Assembly: GCA_030549775.1 (NCBI GenBank)
Contig: CM060173.1
Coordinates: forward strand, 66,282,367-66,346,366
Direction of reading: 5' to 3'
Length of the DNA stretch: 64,000 bases
Source of the DNA: Tamarix chinensis
Lineage: Eukaryota; Streptophyta; Magnoliopsida; Caryophyllales; Tamaricaceae
Below are positions 1 through 9,938 of the stretch, in pieces. The notes under the pieces were generated by a model. The model did not search any database and was not told the DNA's origin. It was given only the letters and a program-made list of their open reading frames with translations. The position numbers were made by a program, and so were the translations under genes. Each line of letters opens with the position of its first letter. Position 1 is the stretch's first letter.

Positions 1-900
1 GAATGAAGGATGGAAGTCTGAGTTATATATTAACTACTAAGGATTTAATTAGGGTAGAGTAAATAACCATTTTCCTCTACTTCAAATCAATGATTTATGT
101 TACCAACTCAGAGGATCCAAAGTATTTTTAAAGATTAATCTTTTTTTTGGCTACCATCAGTTGAGGATTATTGAGCTAGATATTCTAAAAACAACATTTC
201 AGATGAGGTATAATCATTTTAAGTTCACAATGATACCTTTTGGACTTACTAATGAGTCATCATCATTCTTGACTCTCATAAACTAGAGGCTTTTTAGATT
301 AGTTTGTTATGGTGCTCATAGGCAACACTCTAATTAATATAATAGTAGTGAAGAGCATAAGTAACTATCAAGATAGATCTTGACATTATTAAAAGCACAA
401 CCGTTGTAGGCCAAAATCTCAAAGTGTGAGATTTTGCTAGATGAAGTATCTTTTTATGGGCATAAGATCAAAAATGAATGAATGTAAATGGATCCTTCTA
501 AAATTGTTACAAATTTTACAAGGATAGTAGCAAAACAATGTTGAGTAGGTGCATACTTTTATATGATTGGCCAACTATTAATACAAGCTTGCCATAAACT
601 ATTCCATGGTAGCTTGCCAATTGACTAATTTACATAAATAGGCAACACGAATACAATAGCATTAGAAGTGTAGTGAAGCCTTTAATGAATTAAAGTGGTA
701 GATGGATTTGGCACTAATTTTCACTTTACAAAGTTGATAAATAGTTTTTAAGTGTACGGCAATGCCTATAAGAGTGGATTGGGTTGTGTTTTAATGTAAC
801 ATGAAAGAGTAGTGCCATATGATTCTTGTTAATTAGATCCAAATGAGAATAACTCTAAAAATAAATTCATCCATGTTCTTGATAAATTTATTCTTCATAG
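1..900 (+). pseudogene. Decayed Ty3/gypsy (Tekay/Del-like) reverse transcriptase and RNase H fragment
   Basis: Conceptual translation with several stops and frame changes gives the core of a gypsy reverse transcriptase. An LxQLxGxKxFxKIxL stretch is followed by GYHQLRI-like residues (about 90-170), a DxxKTxF motif (about 178-200) and an MPFGLTN-like segment (about 230-255). Downstream, about 640-870, lie RNase H-type remnants resembling F-LKxRL and GLGCVLMQ. The KTTFQ-type wording after YHQLRI fits Tekay/Del chromoviruses better than the EWKTAFK wording of R2 and R3 in this window. No integrase follows; an LTR-like sequence starts almost at once, so an internal deletion is inferred. The left part lies outside the window. 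Gypsy identity is clear; the lineage is probable. Confidence 0.75.
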
Positions 901-3711
901 TTCAATTTTGAGTGTGATAATTAGGTTATTTTTCTCTTGCACCTCTCTTCTTCATTGTTGAACCTATAGTTTGGGTATAAATAATCCTAACCCTATTTTT
1001 CCTTCACTTATATTCAATCACTAAGACACTTTGAGTTTTCCCATACTTGTGTTTCCATTCTTCTTCATCTTATGCCTATGTTCTAAGAAGTTTACCTCTT
1101 ATGATAATTCCTCTATCTCCTTTTTATTTTTCCTGTAAACAAGGAAGGGTAAGATTTAGAAAAAGTTGGCATTTTCAATACTAATTTCTTAGGATCTTCT
1201 TAGAGGTTGTGAACTCATATTTTTTCCTTATCATATTTTTATCATCCTATATAAGAAATTTTGAGAAGATTTTTGGGTTTTCACCTTTCATTTTAATGTG
1301 TTTGAGAGTTGGAATTTTTCTGGTAAGGTTTTTCCCCATTTTTTGTGGTTTTGTTAAACTTGTAAGTAAGTTATTATTGTCGTTGAAATGTGGAATGATT
1401 GAGCATGTGATTCCATGTAGGTTGCAAAGTCGTATTTGACATGATTATAAGATGATGTTACTATTCTGATGACTTAGGCTAAGTATTTTTAGAATGTATG
1501 ATTTCAAGGGAATATGTTGTTTTTCTCTATAAGTGCAACATGATTGGTATATGAGCATGTTAAGTCTCGATTTTCTATAATGATAATGGTATGGTTTTGA
1601 TATTCAGGGATTTGGGATTGAAACATGTTTGGGAAGAGGATTGTGTTATATATGTGCAGACCGATTAATTGGTCATGCTAAACTAATTTACTAGTTCTTA
1701 GATTATTCGAAAAGTTAGCCTAACCCCTTGATTGGTTTGCCTATGGTGAATTTGGTTTTCTCTTGTTTTTTTGAATCCATAGACTATTTTTTTTCTAAGC
1801 AATGGATTGGTGTTGAGAATGATCAACTAATTAGCTTACCCAATTAAATATTTCTTGAGTGGTTATTATCGTTTGAATCTAGTGAAACCCATTAACTAGT
1901 TAGCCAAACTAATCAAATGGTGTTAAAGTAGTCTTCTTGTTTGACAAATTGATTGAGTGGTTTTAACTAAAATCTTTTGCGTTTTGTTGAGTCAAAGCAA
2001 TCATCTTGTTTTCCTAAGTTGTTCAAGGAGTTCAGCTAGAAAGTATTATATTTTCTTCATTCATCCTTAGAATGATTTGAGACTTTGTATTATGTTGTTA
2101 CATAATTCTTTAATGATGCGAATGCACATCTTTTCATGAATTAACTAACCTATTTAATAGATTAATGGATTCATAATTCATGATATTATCATAAATATGT
2201 TCAAAAGGTTTTAATTATAAAATTAGAGTAAATATGTTATGAAGCAACTTAATAATATAATCCATCTTCTTAGAATAAGGGGATTAACTCAATAGATGGA
2301 TTATACCTTGTTATGTATCAAAGCAATTCCCGTTGAATGTTTGGGATGATAATGATGGTTAATGTCCATTGATAATATGGATTTGATTTCTCTGGTGTAT
2401 GTAAGGCTTTTATGGTCCATAACCCTTGTGAATAAAATTCTTATCAACCAAAGTGAAACATGACATAGCAATATATGAGGATAGATTATTTAATCATCTA
2501 TTATCTACTAGTTATCTAATCATCTATTAGCTATTAGGATTTAGTATACCTTTTGGTTTTTATGGTGCCTTTAGGCAACATCCTAGTATTTACCAAGTCC
2601 GTACCTAATCTAGAAATTAAGGATGTAATAGAAACTATCGATACTAAATGGTATAGTCACCTAGGTTGTTTATTTGGCTTTATCCTCCCTTTATGCCTAA
2701 TTTTGCTTACTTAGCTTCAATTAAAGTTTTAGGCCATTGTGGTTCTCTTGAAATTTGCTAGACTTTATATCATCTAGTATTTGGTATGACTTTCATTGTA
2801 TTTAGAGATCATGGAGAAATAATCTGTCTCATTACTCAAAAAGAAATAATAAACTAAAATTTAAGAACCTAAGGATATTACCAAACATGGCATATGACTT
2901 AATGGGTGGCTTAGGTAAATGGGCCATGGAACTATCTATTAGGTTAAATGACTTACTTATCTCTACTTGATTATGTATTGTTATCCTTGATAGTTAAATT
3001 ATAATGATTAGTCCAATGAATTGTGAGTTGTCTTAGTTTGCATGACATGAAATATCAATACATTCTATAATCATGATAACACAGGTAAATCTATCTTTAT
3101 TAACTGAGCATAATCATGTGTAATAATATGATATCCATAATTTTTCTTGGCATTCTATCTTTTATGACTCTCATTAAAGAGGTAACTTGGTTTACTTTGT
3201 ACATAGCATATTAAAGTGGTCATTTGTTTGGTCACCTACTCAAACCTAAAAGAATATGACCTTATGTACGTATTTGAGGGTAATTGGTAGATGTTCTTTC
3301 TTTTGTTCCTGATTGGAGAAAAAGATCATGGATATCCAGAGATTTCTTTTGTCAATCATGAGATAACTGAGTTTTAGTTTTGCATTATAACTTACTTTTC
3401 CATTAATGTATTTAAGAACTACTCATTTTATCTATTTCATGTTTTTCACATTTTTTAGGGCCCATCCTTGTCTTGACTTGTAAATGTTTCATTTGATATC
3501 TCTATATTATGCATTTTTACCTACTATAATTCTTGTGCTTTTATTTAGTTGATTTCTTATCCTTGTATAAAACGTGAGATTGGTAGTGGATATCAATCCT
3601 TTCTTTAGTGTGATAGTAATACCTCTTTCTTTATAGATTTATCTTTGGTATTTTTCGCTTTTGAAATATTTTAAAATAAAATTTTTTAGTAGTGAAAAAT
3701 AGGGTGTCACA
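900..3711 (+). mobile_element. Truncated Tekay-like LTR (E1)
   Basis: The right end reads AGGGTGTCACA and its reverse complement, TGTGACACCCTATTTTTCAC, resembles the TGTAACACCCC termini of LTRs A to D and the TGGCACCCC end of E2. A TATA box near 976 is followed by a pyrimidine-rich leader. About 470 bases from the right end lies a CTACTCAAA stretch, at the same distance at which A, B, C and D carry their TTACTCAAT-type motif. The left limit is not defined because it abuts the polymerase fragment without an integrase region. No coding capacity is seen in this 2.8-kb stretch; a 76-codon open frame at 1209 has no recognisable features. Confidence 0.5.
976..983 (+). promoter_or_regulatory. TATA box of LTR E1
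   Basis: TATAAATA in a GGG-TATAAATA context is followed by CCTAACCCTA and a pyrimidine-rich leader. LTR A has the same arrangement on the minus strand. This supports plus-strand orientation of E1. Core promoter function is inferred from the sequence only. Confidence 0.5.
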
Positions 3712-4137
3712 AAAAGGAAATGTAGAAGAAGAAAGAAAATAATGGGATGCTTAAAAGTGTAGTTAAATTTGGGAGACATAATGAAAATGAAAATGAATAT
3801 ATAAGAGGGATGCAAAAATGGCAGTGAATCGTTTGAAATAGGGATGAAGGTGTTAGGGAAGACGAGAAGAGCATGCTAACTTTTGTTGTGTTGTTATATA
3901 AATTGGTTACGCATGGAAGTTGAATAGATGAGGGATATAGGTGATTAAGATTTTCAAAAAAAATCTGACATCATTAGTCAAAACTAGCTGAGAGATTAGG
4001 TGCAAATAGGAGGGTGCTTGGTTCTTCATTTGAAGCACATTAGCATATAAGGTAAATATGCAAAAATATAGCAATAGATGATATAATATTTCCCTTTTTT
4101 TTAAAATCATTTTTCACTCATATTGAAAGTGATTAAA
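3712..4137. other. Non-coding spacer between E1 and R1
   Basis: AT-rich sequence with a purine-rich start (about 3715-3880). No motif, repeat end or coding region is recognised. It is the older DNA into which R1 inserted: the last bases before R1 are TTAAA and the bases after R1 are TAAAA, a probable imperfect target duplication. Confidence 0.4.
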
Positions 4138-4219
4138 TGATGCAAAAGCATCTCTAGAACGTTCTCAATCTTATTCTTCAAATAATGAAGAACAAGAGGA
4201 ATTAGAATATTTGGAGATG
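4138..4219 (+). repeat. R1 5' LTR, first piece
   Basis: The segment around AACAAGAGGAATTAG and CTTGGAGATG (or its variant) matches 18761-18850 in the 3' LTR. It stops exactly at the CACTA terminus at 4220; the last three bases, ATG, are the target duplication. Confidence 0.8.
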
Positions 4220-4234
4220 CACTACTACGGAAAC
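4220..4234 (+). repeat. CACTA left terminal inverted repeat
   Basis: CACTACTACGGAAAC pairs with the right terminus, with one mismatch within the first 14 bases (T at position 7 against C). Confidence 0.95.
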
Positions 4235-4240
4235 AGGAAT

Positions 4241-4580
4241 TAATAACGGGACATTAATAACGGTGTTTCGAAAACCGTCGTCAAATCCGTGAAAATTAAT
4301 GCGCGGGAATTTTTAATAACGGTTTTACGTAATAACCGTTATAACAAGTGCAAGGTAAAATTTTGCACGGGAATTTTAATAACGGTTGACCTAAAACCGT
4401 TATCAAAAGATGATTTAATAACGGTTCAAACAAGAACCGTTGTTAAAATTGGCAAGGTTTTAATAACGGTTCATGTAAGAACCGTTATTAAATCATCTTT
4501 TGATAACGGTTGTTGGAGAAACCGTTACTAAAACATGATTTAATAACGGTTCTTACGGGAACCGTTATTAAAATCTCCTT
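4241..4580. repeat. Left subterminal palindromic repeats of the CACTA element
   Basis: I count about eight TAACGG motifs and six ACCGTT motifs alternating within 340 bp. Typical units are TTTAATAACGGTT, a 6-10 base spacer, and AACCGTTATTAAA, so each unit can fold into a hairpin. In En/Spm the short subterminal repeats bind the element's DNA-binding protein; that role is inferred here from position and repetition. Confidence 0.9.
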
Positions 4581-4595
4581 TTATTTCGTTCTCTT

Positions 4596-4806
4596 TTGTT
4601 TCCTGCCAAAAATTTCAGACTCTGCCGCTTCCCTCTCGCACTCTCTTTCTCTTGCGAACCCTTGCACCACCGCTCCAGCTCCTCTGAATTAAGGGAAACC
4701 GTCGCACCGCCATCTCTCCACCACCCCTTTGCCATTCTTGCGAACGTAGCCAGCATTTGTACCTTCGTCGTTGCCGTTCTCAACCTGTACGCCGTCGCTC
4801 CCTTTA
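4596..4806 (+). other. CT-rich leader exon of the CACTA transcription unit
   Basis: A 210-bp GC-richer, pyrimidine-rich island (clusters such as TCTCGCACTCTCTTTCTCTTG) sits between the subterminal repeats and a long AT-rich stretch. It ends at TTTAC followed by GTATGTG, a good splice donor. Candidate acceptors are the TTTGTAG at 5728-5734 before the 147-codon frame and the ATCTAG at 6587-6592 before the TNPD start. In En/Spm one promoter feeds alternatively spliced products; a shared leader here is an inference. Short open frames across it (83 and 63 codons) have no recognisable protein features. I see no clear TATA box upstream. Confidence 0.45.
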
Positions 4807-4997
4807 CGTATGTGTTGTTCTTCCTTCATTGCTTAATTTGTCTCTAGTTATATGTATATATATATATATATATAAATGCATGCATGTTGCACCGAAGAGG
4901 TTGTGTTTGATGTGTTGTTCGAAAATCTGTCGTTTGATGTTTTGGTGAAAAATTTTGTTGTGGCCTTTTTTGATTGTGGCCAGCCGAGACCTTAATA

Positions 4998-5038
<41 letters not shown>

Positions 5039-5734
5039 GTGTTTATAATCTATTTTATAAAATTATGTATTATTATTTTAAGAGAATCCACAAGCCTAAA
5101 ATATATATTATTATCATAAGATATGTACGTTCTAAGTATAAAATTAAGGTGTATATATTTTTTTAGCACTCACATTATTATATATGCAGATGATCATGTG
5201 TATTTATATGCTTTTTTTAATATATATATTTTGTAAGACATGTATGTTAGGGTTAGGGTTTATCGTTTATTATACTAAATATAAACTAAGGCTATAAGGA
5301 AAAATCCTAATGATAAGGGTATTATGCATGGGGAAAAGTTGAGGAGGTTGGTTGGGCATCGGTGTTGTGATTGATAAAAATTAAATAGAGATGAATAATT
5401 GTGTATAATAATAATAATAATTAATCATATAGGATTTATTAGATTGTACTATATATATATTATCTTATTAATATCTACTTGATTTTACTATGCATAGGTT
5501 GAATGATTTGATGATAGTTTGATGTTTAGCCAGTTTGTTAAATATATAACTAAAGATTATGTCCTTATTTTAAATAGTTTGATGTTGTTAGGTTTCCATA
5601 GTTGGTTATGATCTGGTAGAATATATTTATGATTTGTCTAGCTAGTTGAAGATCAGTTTACATATTCTGTAATTTAGATCCTTTTAATTTCGAGAACAAC
5701 CTTGATGATAAGATTTAGTGGTTCTCATTTGTAG
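4807..5734. other. AT-rich probable intron of the CACTA element
   Basis: No coding region is seen. TA dinucleotide runs occur at about 4853-4873 and 5003-5034. The stretch starts with GTATGT and ends with TTTGTAG, matching splice donor and acceptor consensus, so it is best read as a leader intron. Confidence 0.45.
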
Positions 5735-5745
5735 GTAGTGATCAG

Positions 5746-6189
5746 ATGACATGCCCTCCACTGTATTTTCATATGGCACCACATAGAGATGTACGGACTC
5801 ATGTGATATGGTTATATGACGAGCTATGTCATTTGTACGCGAGTGGCTCATCCTATCACCCCTTCCATTTCAGATCTTATCACCTTCTGTTGACCCTGCC
5901 TCAGATAGAGCCATGGGCATCGGCTACGTCTACTTTTTTGCAGTGGTTTGTCTACCACATTGATGCACCACACCCAAGATTTATTGAGGGTGAGTTGTTT
6001 GCTAGAGAGTATGATAGGATATCGAGAGAACTGATGGTCATCGATGACGAGTGGAGGTATCGTCATAGCTTGCCTCGGAGTATCCACCTCGGTTACCCTA
6101 GAGTATCCGTGAGTAGACTCTTATTTGATGATGTCAAGGAACAAATGATATATCGTGATGAGTGGACAGTTTTTAGTCGGGCTCGATGA
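5746..6189 (+). CDS. Unrecognised 147-residue protein encoded in the CACTA element
   Basis: The open frame is uninterrupted and starts with ATG 11 bases after a splice-acceptor-like TTTGTAG. I do not recognise the family. The protein is rich in Tyr, His, Arg and Trp. Patches include DVRTHVIWLYDELCHLY (residues about 15-31), PWASATSTFLQWFVYHID (about 56-73) and EYDRISRELMVIDDEWRYRHS (about 88-108). It has no signal peptide, no long hydrophobic segment and no zinc-binding pattern that I can see. GC content is higher than in the flanking AT-rich DNA, which supports coding. Position ahead of the transposase suggests either an accessory protein of the element or a captured exon. It could also be the amino-terminal exon of an alternatively spliced product. 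Whether it is translated is unknown. Confidence 0.55.
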   Translation: MTCPPLYFHMAPHRDVRTHVIWLYDELCHLYASGSSYHPFHFRSYHLLLTLPQIEPWASATSTFLQWFVYHIDAPHPRFIEGELFAREYDRISRELMVIDDEWRYRHSLPRSIHLGYPRVSVSRLLFDDVKEQMIYRDEWTVFSRAR

Positions 6190-6603
6190 GCCTATCGGGG
6201 GATTTAGTTTTAGATATGAGTTTTCGTTTTTTAGGTATTTGAGTTGTAGCAACATTTTGATGTATATAGTGCTGCTATTGCTTAAATCCTGTAGTATGCA
6301 TATCTTTTGTAAATTGAACTATTAATTGTATAATATTTTGCTACGTTTGTATGTATGCATATATATATATATATATATAATGAACTCTTTGTAAGTATGA
6401 GGAGTTTCATTGATTAGCATTAATATAATTTTGGAAACTTGTTAGCATGATTCGTGTATATATATATATATATGGAGAATAGCATGCATGATACATTTGA
6501 GATTAATTCTTTCTAAGCAAGAGTGATTTAAAAATATTATACTTATAATTCAATTGATTTTTAATAATTACTTTCATGTGGGATATATCTAGATTCAAAT
6601 AAT
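6190..6603. other. AT-rich spacer or intron before TNPD
   Basis: It contains two TA dinucleotide runs (about 6359-6379 and 6456-6472) and no open frame of note. GATATATCTAG at 6582-6592 could be a splice acceptor just ahead of the TNPD start codon. Confidence 0.4.
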
Positions 6604-9600
6604 ATGGATCGGAAATGGTTGTCTACAAATCGTCTGTCTAGAGAATATGACGAAGGAGTGGAGTTTTTCATCAAGTTCGCAGTTGAACATGCTCGGGACT
6701 CTAGTAGAATAGTATATCCTTGTTTGAAGTGTGCTTATATTCAGCGTGTCAATGCTAATGATTTGAGAGATCATTTATTTGTGTATGGAATTGATACAAG
6801 TTACACTTGTTGGATATGGCATGGGGAAACAAAGTCTAAATATGAAAATGACGATGTTGGGAGGGATAGTAGTGGATCATCATTTGATAACTATGAGGGA
6901 CATTTGTTAGAGGAGATGACTCAAAATGTTGAGGAAAGTGTTCGGGATTGTCCAAAAATGTTTGAGAAGTTATTGAATGACTCGGAGAAACCTTTGTACG
7001 ATGATTGTAAGACGTTTACGCAATTATCCGCTACTTTAAGGTTGTACAACTTAAAGGCATGTAACGGATGGAGTGATAAGAGTTTCACAGAATTATTGTC
7101 ACTTGTGAAGGATATGTTTCCTGATGATAACGTTCTACCCGATCGTATGTATGAAGCGAAGAAGATTCTATCCTCTATGGGCATGAGTTATGAGAAGATA
7201 CATGCATGCCCTAATGATTGTATTTTATATCGCAATGACAATGCATCTTTGGATAGTTGTCCTAATCCTGAATGCAAAGCACCACGATACAAGAAGAACA
7301 AGGTGCCCGCTAAGGTGTTATGGTATTTTCCTATAATACCAAGATTAAGGCAGATGTTTAATGATATTGAAGATGCCAAGAACCTAAGATGGCATGTTGA
7401 TGACAAGATAGATGACGGGCTTCTTAGACATCCATCCGACTCTCCACAATGGATGACGATTGATGGGTTGTTTCCTGAATTTGGTAAAGAAGCAAGAAAT
7501 GTGCGCCTTGTGCTTTCTGCAGATGGAATGAATCCGCACAATCAAGGCAGCTACAGTTTATGGCCAGTGATTTTGGTTATATACAATTTACCTCCGTGGC
7601 TCTATATGAAATGCAAGTATATGATGTTGTCTTTACTCATTTCCCGGCCAAACCAACCTGGGAATGATATTGATGTTTATTTGGCACCTTTGATTAATGA
7701 TTTGAAGTTCTTATGGGACATGGGCGTTGAAGTATTTGATGCATATGGTCAAGAAAATTTCACTTTGAGAACATTTTTATTCTGTACTATAAATGATTTT
7801 CCGGCGTATGGCAACTTGTTAGGTTATAGTGTGAAAGGTCATTATGCATGTCCGATATGTGAGGAGAATACTTCATTTGTTCAGCTAACACATGGCCGAA
7901 AGACTGTGTTCCTTGGGCATCATAGGTTTTTATCGAAGAATCATCATTATCGTAGGCAAAGAAAAGCGTTCAATGGATTCCGAGAAGAAGGGTAGGCACC
8001 AATCCGGTTGATGGGTCGACAAGTGTGGTTGAAGATGAAACATTTGAGTGTCAAGTTTGGGAAGAAGAATAAAGATAAGCCTCCATCACTTGGGTGGAAG
8101 AAGATGTCAATATTCTTCAACCTTCCTTATTGGGAATCTTTCTACGTGAGACATGCCCTTGATGTGATGCATATTGAGAAAAATATATGTGACAGTCTTG
8201 TTTGCACATTACTTAATGTTCCACGCAAGACTAAAGATGGGATAAATGCTCGATTGGATATGGAAGAAATGGGTATTAGATGGGAACTGACACCGCGAGA
8301 CAACGGAAGAAGAACATATTTACCGCCGGCGTGTCATACTCTTTCCAGAAAAGAGAAAATTTCATTTTGTGAATTCTTGCACGGTGTCAAGGTTCCGGAA
8401 GGGTATTCTTCAAAAGTCAGAAGGCTCGTGTCGATGAAAGAGTTGAAATTAATTAACATGAAGTCTCATGATTGTCATATCTTGATGCAGCACTTGTTGC
8501 CGATAGCTATACGTGGAATTTTACAAAAACGTGTTCGAATTACTATCACGAGGCTTTGTTGGTTTTTTAAAGCCATCTGCTCTAAATTTATACATCCTGA
8601 TAGTTTGGACGCCTTGCAAAAAGGGATTGTGATTAATTTGTGCCAACTTGAAATGTATTTTCCACCGTCATTCTTTGACATTATGGTACATCTAACTGTT
8701 CATTTAGTTTATGAGATAAAGATGTTAGGACCTGTTCATGGACATTGGATGTACCCCTTTGAATGGTTTATGAATTTGATAAAAGGTTATGTGAAGAATC
8801 GATATCGGCCAGAAGGATGTATTGTTGAGAGTTACCTGGTGGAAGAGGCAATTGAGTTTTGCACAAAGCACTTGTCAAATGCTGAAGCTCTTGGTATTCC
8901 TAAGTCTCGACATGCGGGCAAATTTGAAGGACAGGGTATTAGAGGCAGACAGCTTGGGCGTGTAGACCCTAACATGTTCCGTGCAGCACATCTATATGTA
9001 TTACACAACAGTGATGATGTTCAGGCGTACATTGAAGAGCATATGACTTCTTTACGGATTGAATATCCATCCAAGACTGAGAAATGGATTATCGATAAAC
9101 ATAACCTTTCCTTTATTGATTGGATAAGAGATCGCATCATTCCACTCATCGGTCATACACCAACTTTAATTTCCAAAACCTTGCATTGGTTGTCTCAGAA
9201 ACCTCGTTATGAAGTTTTTCAATATACCAGTTATGTGATCAATGGTTGCACTTTTTATACAAAAGAACAAGATGGGAAGAGTACAATGCAGAACAGTGGG
9301 GTGACTTTAGTGGCTGAGGCAATGCATGTTGCTAGTGCGAAAGACAAGAATCCAACTTATGCAGATATGAATTATTATGGTGTGATTGAACATATATGGG
9401 AGTTAGATTACACTGTATTAAAAATCCCTATATTCGGCTGATGATGGGTTGATAACGGTAGTGGGGTTAGATATGAAGATGGATTCACATTAATAGATCT
9501 TAATAGGGTAGGGCATAAACAAGACCCATTCATCTTAGCATCACAAGCGACACAAGTATTCTATGTCACTGACCCTGCTGATAACAGATGGTCTGTAGTA

Positions 9601-9831
9601 CTATCTACGAAAAAAAGAAATGCCAATGAATGTGATGATGAAAATGATGTCAATTGGAATAACGAGTGTGTCTCAGCTGTGCAAGCAACTCAATTATTGA
9701 ACGATGATGACAATACAATTAATGAGGAGGAAATATATGTCAGGGATGATCATCGTGAAGTAATATATGTATTAGATCCTGAACCTAATCCAAAAACAAG
9801 GAGGAAAAAAAGAAGGAAAAGAAGGCAATGA
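6604..9831 (+). pseudogene. TNPD (TNP2-family) CACTA transposase with three in-frame stop codons
   Basis: One reading frame of 1075 codons carries the full TNP2 architecture. Residues 1-75 resemble the transposase-associated domain (ending GIDTSYTCWIWHGE). A cysteine cluster lies at 202, 206, 219 and 224. The TNP2 core at about 260-425 includes SADGMNPHN (305-313) and RPNQPGNDID (348-357). A DUF4218-like region with HGHWMYPFEWFM spans about 660-770, and a DUF4216-like region with YYGVIEHIWELDY about 930-1005. The frame is broken by TAG at 7993-7995 (codon 464) and by adjacent TGA TGA at 9439-9444 (codons 946-947), where relatives usually have a Cys-Lys-like pair after IFG. No frameshift is seen, and clear family sequence continues after each stop to a final TGA at 9829. 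Recent inactivation is inferred. Confidence 0.93.
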
Positions 9832-9938
9832 GGGTAATAATATTGTAACATATAATATCTATGTTGGTTTTTTTCAACTCAATTATGCTCAATGCATAAC
9901 ATTCTAACATAATTTATTTATTGATTTCTTTTAGAGAT

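Noticed and set aside
4596..4948. Short frames (60-83 codons) over the CACTA leader
   Set aside because: CT-rich leader with no protein features; better read as an untranslated exon and the start of an intron.
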